Shown piece after piece: positions 3,676 through 6,545 of a stretch of 6,545 nucleotides of DNA; the stretch's first letter is position 1; the number at the start of each line of letters is the position of its first letter. This stretch comes from JBCDGZ01 sp038750655 (GTDB lineage: Bacteria > Bacteroidota > Bacteroidia > Chitinophagales > Saprospiraceae). The DNA is taken from NCBI GenBank assembly GCA_038750655.1, contig JBCDGZ010000241.1, positions 1-6,545 on the forward strand, given 5' to 3'. The position numbers and the translations under genes were made by a program. A model generated the notes under the pieces. It was not told the DNA's origin, did no database searches, and saw only the letters and a program-made list of their open reading frames with translations.

Positions 3676-6545
3676 TTATTCTTGGTTTGGTGGTGGCCAA
3701 CTGATGGTAATGGTGGTGCCATCTCCAGGAGCGGAGCTGACACCAAAATCTGCGCCTATAGCTGTGGCTTTTTTGTACATATTCTCTATTCCGTAGCCGC
3801 CTTCCTGATCTTCCATATTCGCCAGATCCTCCGGTGGATCAAATCCTTTACCATCGTCTGAAACCTGTATGAGCAGCTTCCCATCATCGTGCTGCACCAG
3901 CAATTGTACCCAGCTGGCCTCGGCATGCTTGACTGCATTATGAAAAGCTTCTTTGACTATGAGCGTAAGATTTCGCTTTTGACGGCTGGTAAGCTCTATC
4001 GAACCAAGTTCATCCACCTCTTTTCGGCAGTTGAAGGTAATACCACGGTCTGCAAAAACTTCGGTACCGCCTTGCTCCAAGCGGGCAACTAATTCTTCCA
4101 CCGTAGATCGCCTATTGTCGAGCGCGAAGATGATGTCGCGTATGTTTTGCAAAGAGCTTTTCGACAAGTCGTGCAGCCTGTTGAGACTGGGTTTTAGATT
4201 GTCGGGTATGCCTGCTTCGTAAGTAAGTCCCTCGCTTAAAAACAGGATGGAGGACAGCTGTCCGCCGAGATCGTCGTGGACTTCGCCGGCTATACGGTCG
4301 CGTTCGGCGGCTAGGCGGGATTGCTGTTCACGCAGACGAGTTTGCTTGCGTACTTCTCTTCGCAGCAAAGCCATGTATATGCCGCCAATTATTGAGATAA
4401 TAGCTAAGCCAGCTGCTAGCCGAAACCAAAGGGTCTGCCAGAATGGAGGGCGGATGGTGATTGGGATATATAGCTCTCCTTCTCTAATTCCATGACGGCT
4501 AATTGCATAAATATGTAGATTATAGCTACCAGGATCTAATTTGGTGTAATTCGCATCTTCTCCTATACTAATTTTCGTGTAGTAGTCCTCATACCCTTGG
4601 AGCTGGTAGTAGATGGCATCTTTTTCAGATTGGAATGGACTCACAACTCTAACTCTAAATCGTACTGAATTTTCAGTATAAGGAAGGTCCAAGGCCCCTA
4701 AAGGAGACGTAAAGTCAATGCTTTGATTTGGGATATTGTTGACCCAGGTGTCACTTATATAAGGCTGAAGATTCAAGCGCTCTTGGCGTATTTCTTCTGG
4801 ATTGAAGCTAATGAATCCCTCCTCCGCAAAAAACACAATGGTTCCGTCTTGGTATAATGCCTCTTGATCTAAGTATTGGAGAGAAGGCACTCCATCGGCT
4901 TCAGAGAATAAACTGAAACTACCGTCGGCTAACGAATAAGACAGAATACCCTCATCTGTTGCAAACCATAACTTACCATTAGCCTCTTGAATGGAATGTA
5001 TTCGAAAAGTACTAATATCAAAAAATTCGCTCAGCAAAGGCCGAGTCTTATCTTCACCACAAACAAAAATACCCGCATTTGTCCCAACATAAATCAATCC
5101 ATCAGAAGCTTTGGATGCAGCAAACATTTGAAATCCTACTTGAAAGGTATCTACAGAGATGAGATCATTGTCTTCTACATCAAACACGACCAAACTTGTC
5201 GTTGCTATTGGAATAGCTATCTGAGACTCACCAAGTTCAAACAATGTAGTTAAATCCCATTTTTCATCACTGCGGCTTATAGGTCTATTTCGAACAATTA
5301 AAGAGTCTCTAAATCGAAACAAATCGTATATTTTGTTTTCTGCAAGAAGTATCGCCCCATCTGTAGAGAACTCATAAAAACCGTGAGAATATCCATAATC
5401 GACGTCAATTGAAATATAATTCTTGTCCCCAATATCAAGATATTCTAACGTATTGTTTCCAATTATCACTGCGTTTCTATTAGAGGTATAATATATTTTC
5501 CTACTTCTTCTGTCTGTGGTTCGGAGCAATTCTGGTTCCCCATTGTCAACATAGCTAGTCATACAATTCAACTGCCATACTTTTCCCTTCATATCTAGTA
5601 TGAGCTGTTCATTGTATTCTTCGCTTATGGCAACAGATTTAATTTCATCTATACCTAATGAATTACCTGGTGTAAAAATAAACTTGGAATAGTTACCAAA
5701 TATATCCAATCCATTATCAGCCGATTGATCAAAGACCCACAACCCATAGGTAGAATCTAAATGAAAGCCATAAGGAGAGGGAAACTCAGTCGAGTAGTCT
5801 GAAACTGTACCGTCGACTAGGCCATACTTATAAAGCCCATCCAAAGGACAAGCCAAATACAATTCCTGGTTTTCATCATCATAATATAGGTCCCTAACGT
5901 AATATGAGAGTCTTAAATCTTCAGTTGCATCACCAATTTTATCAAAAGCGACACCTTCATTGGTCATGGTTAATTGGTATGGACCAAGATCGGACCCAAC
6001 CAGGAACTGCCCATTGCCAGCATTTACTCCATTAGAGAAGTGCTCATTTGAGGGAAAATATTCTTTCGAAATTTCAAATGACGATAGATTCAACTTCAGT
6101 AATTCCACTCCTGTTGTGTCCCACCAAGGGCAGCCTAAAACTTCAAGAATATTGTTTTCCTGCCTGCTATGAATAAAGCTATACGACCTAGTTTCCACCT
6201 CCAATTGATGGAATTTTTCCTGAACCAAATCAAAAACATATATTTCAAAATTTATCACTACCCATATTTTATTTCTCTCCTCATCTAGGTATATAATTCT
6301 ATACTCTTTACTAATATTACTGCCAGATACTTTATAATTTACCTGATCAAGACTTCGCAAGTTTAATTTACAGAGTGACTCATAAGTAGTAAACCAAATG
6401 ATTGTATCCGATTTTTTATGAAAATTAGATTGAACATTATTGCTCTCTAAATCAAAACTTCGGAATTCCCTAATAGAAATTTCAGAAATATCAATACCAT
6501 CAAAAAAATAAATGCCCTGGTCACTAGACACTATTCCTAAATCCT
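3676..6545 (-). CDS. Sensor histidine kinase with beta-propeller/Y_Y_Y periplasmic sensor and HisKA_3 kinase core; N-terminus outside window
   Basis: The frame stays open to the right edge (D-L-G-I before the GTG at 6531), and the first visible residues resemble a propeller blade (GIYFFDG), so the start lies outside. Residues are counted from the codon at 6531. About 1-600 is a divergent two-component-regulator propeller. The best blade motifs are GLIYVGTNAGIFVCG (478-492), ANGKLWFATDEGILSYS (517-533) and DGTIVFFAEEGFISFNPEE (561-579). A Y_Y_Y domain follows (about 615-693), then one membrane helix (about 701-723), a charged linker likely to be coiled coil (724-746), and a HisKA_3 dimerisation/phosphotransfer region with H752 in EVHDDLGGQL. 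The HATPase has its N box at KEAFHNAVKH (860-869, N865), SDDGKGFD (891-898) and GYGIENM (912-918) with GDGTT (936-940). All catalytic residues are present. There is no C-terminal receiver or HTH, so it needs the separate regulator just downstream. The ligand is unknown. The sensor part is strikingly AT-rich compared with the kinase part. Confidence 0.92.
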   Translation of the reverse strand, partial: DLGIVSSDQGIYFFDGIDISEISIREFRSFDLESNNVQSNFHKKSDTIIWFTTYESLCKLNLRSLDQVNYKVSGSNISKEYRIIYLDEERNKIWVVINFEIYVFDLVQEKFHQLEVETRSYSFIHSRQENNILEVLGCPWWDTTGVELLKLNLSSFEISKEYFPSNEHFSNGVNAGNGQFLVGSDLGPYQLTMTNEGVAFDKIGDATEDLRLSYYVRDLYYDDENQELYLACPLDGLYKYGLVDGTVSDYSTEFPSPYGFHLDSTYGLWVFDQSADNGLDIFGNYSKFIFTPGNSLGIDEIKSVAISEEYNEQLILDMKGKVWQLNCMTSYVDNGEPELLRTTDRRSRKIYYTSNRNAVIIGNNTLEYLDIGDKNYISIDVDYGYSHGFYEFSTDGAILLAENKIYDLFRFRDSLIVRNRPISRSDEKWDLTTLFELGESQIAIPIATTSLVVFDVEDNDLISVDTFQVGFQMFAASKASDGLIYVGTNAGIFVCGEDKTRPLLSEFFDISTFRIHSIQEANGKLWFATDEGILSYSLADGSFSLFSEADGVPSLQYLDQEALYQDGTIVFFAEEGFISFNPEEIRQERLNLQPYISDTWVNNIPNQSIDFTSPLGALDLPYTENSVRFRVRVVSPFQSEKDAIYYQLQGYEDYYTKISIGEDANYTKLDPGSYNLHIYAISRHGIREGELYIPITIRPPFWQTLWFRLAAGLAIISIIGGIYMALLRREVRKQTRLREQQSRLAAERDRIAGEVHDDLGGQLSSILFLSEGLTYEAGIPDNLKPSLNRLHDLSKSSLQNIRDIIFALDNRRSTVEELVARLEQGGTEVFADRGITFNCRKEVDELGSIELTSRQKRNLTLIVKEAFHNAVKHAEASWVQLLVQHDDGKLLIQVSDDGKGFDPPEDLANMEDQEGGYGIENMYKKATAIGADFGVSSAPGDGTTITISWPPPNQE

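Noticed and set aside
6529..6531. GTG as start of the sensor kinase
   Set aside because: The frame continues to the window edge, the context is that of a propeller blade, and no signal peptide follows it.

Overview
The window looks like a chromosomal piece of a Bacteroidota genome, most likely from the Saprospiria/Chitinophagia side. Three things point that way. The left gene ends in a gliding-motility-associated C-terminal domain, the type B sorting signal of the type IX secretion system (T9SS). The right side holds a sensor kinase with a periplasmic beta-propeller and a Y_Y_Y domain. The one promoter candidate fits the Bacteroidota -7 box TAnnTTTG. The phylum call is strong; the class is inferred only from the style of the surface protein.

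Layout: positions 1-1227 (+) are the 3' end of a large secreted or surface protein whose start lies left of the window. Positions 1228-1776 hold no convincing gene. They contain two arrays of degenerate 20-28 nt units starting GGGA, placed as inverted copies behind the two convergent genes. Positions 1777-2973 (-) are purK (purine biosynthesis). A 54-nt gap with a promoter candidate separates it from a NarL/LuxR-type response regulator (3028-3654, -). That gene lies 21 nt downstream of a hybrid-free sensor histidine kinase (3676-6545, -), whose N-terminus runs off the right edge.

The kinase and regulator form a clear two-component pair: periplasmic propeller and Y_Y_Y sensor, one membrane helix, HisKA_3/HATPase core, then a separate regulator with a DNA-binding domain. 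What they sense and control cannot be read from the window. purK follows in the same direction but probably also has its own promoter, and no functional link to the pair is visible. No defence system, mobile-element gene, RNA gene or CRISPR array was seen.

The most unusual features are the collinear inverted repeat between gene 1 and purK, which overlaps both coding 3' ends, and a sharp base-composition change inside the kinase gene at the sensor/membrane boundary.
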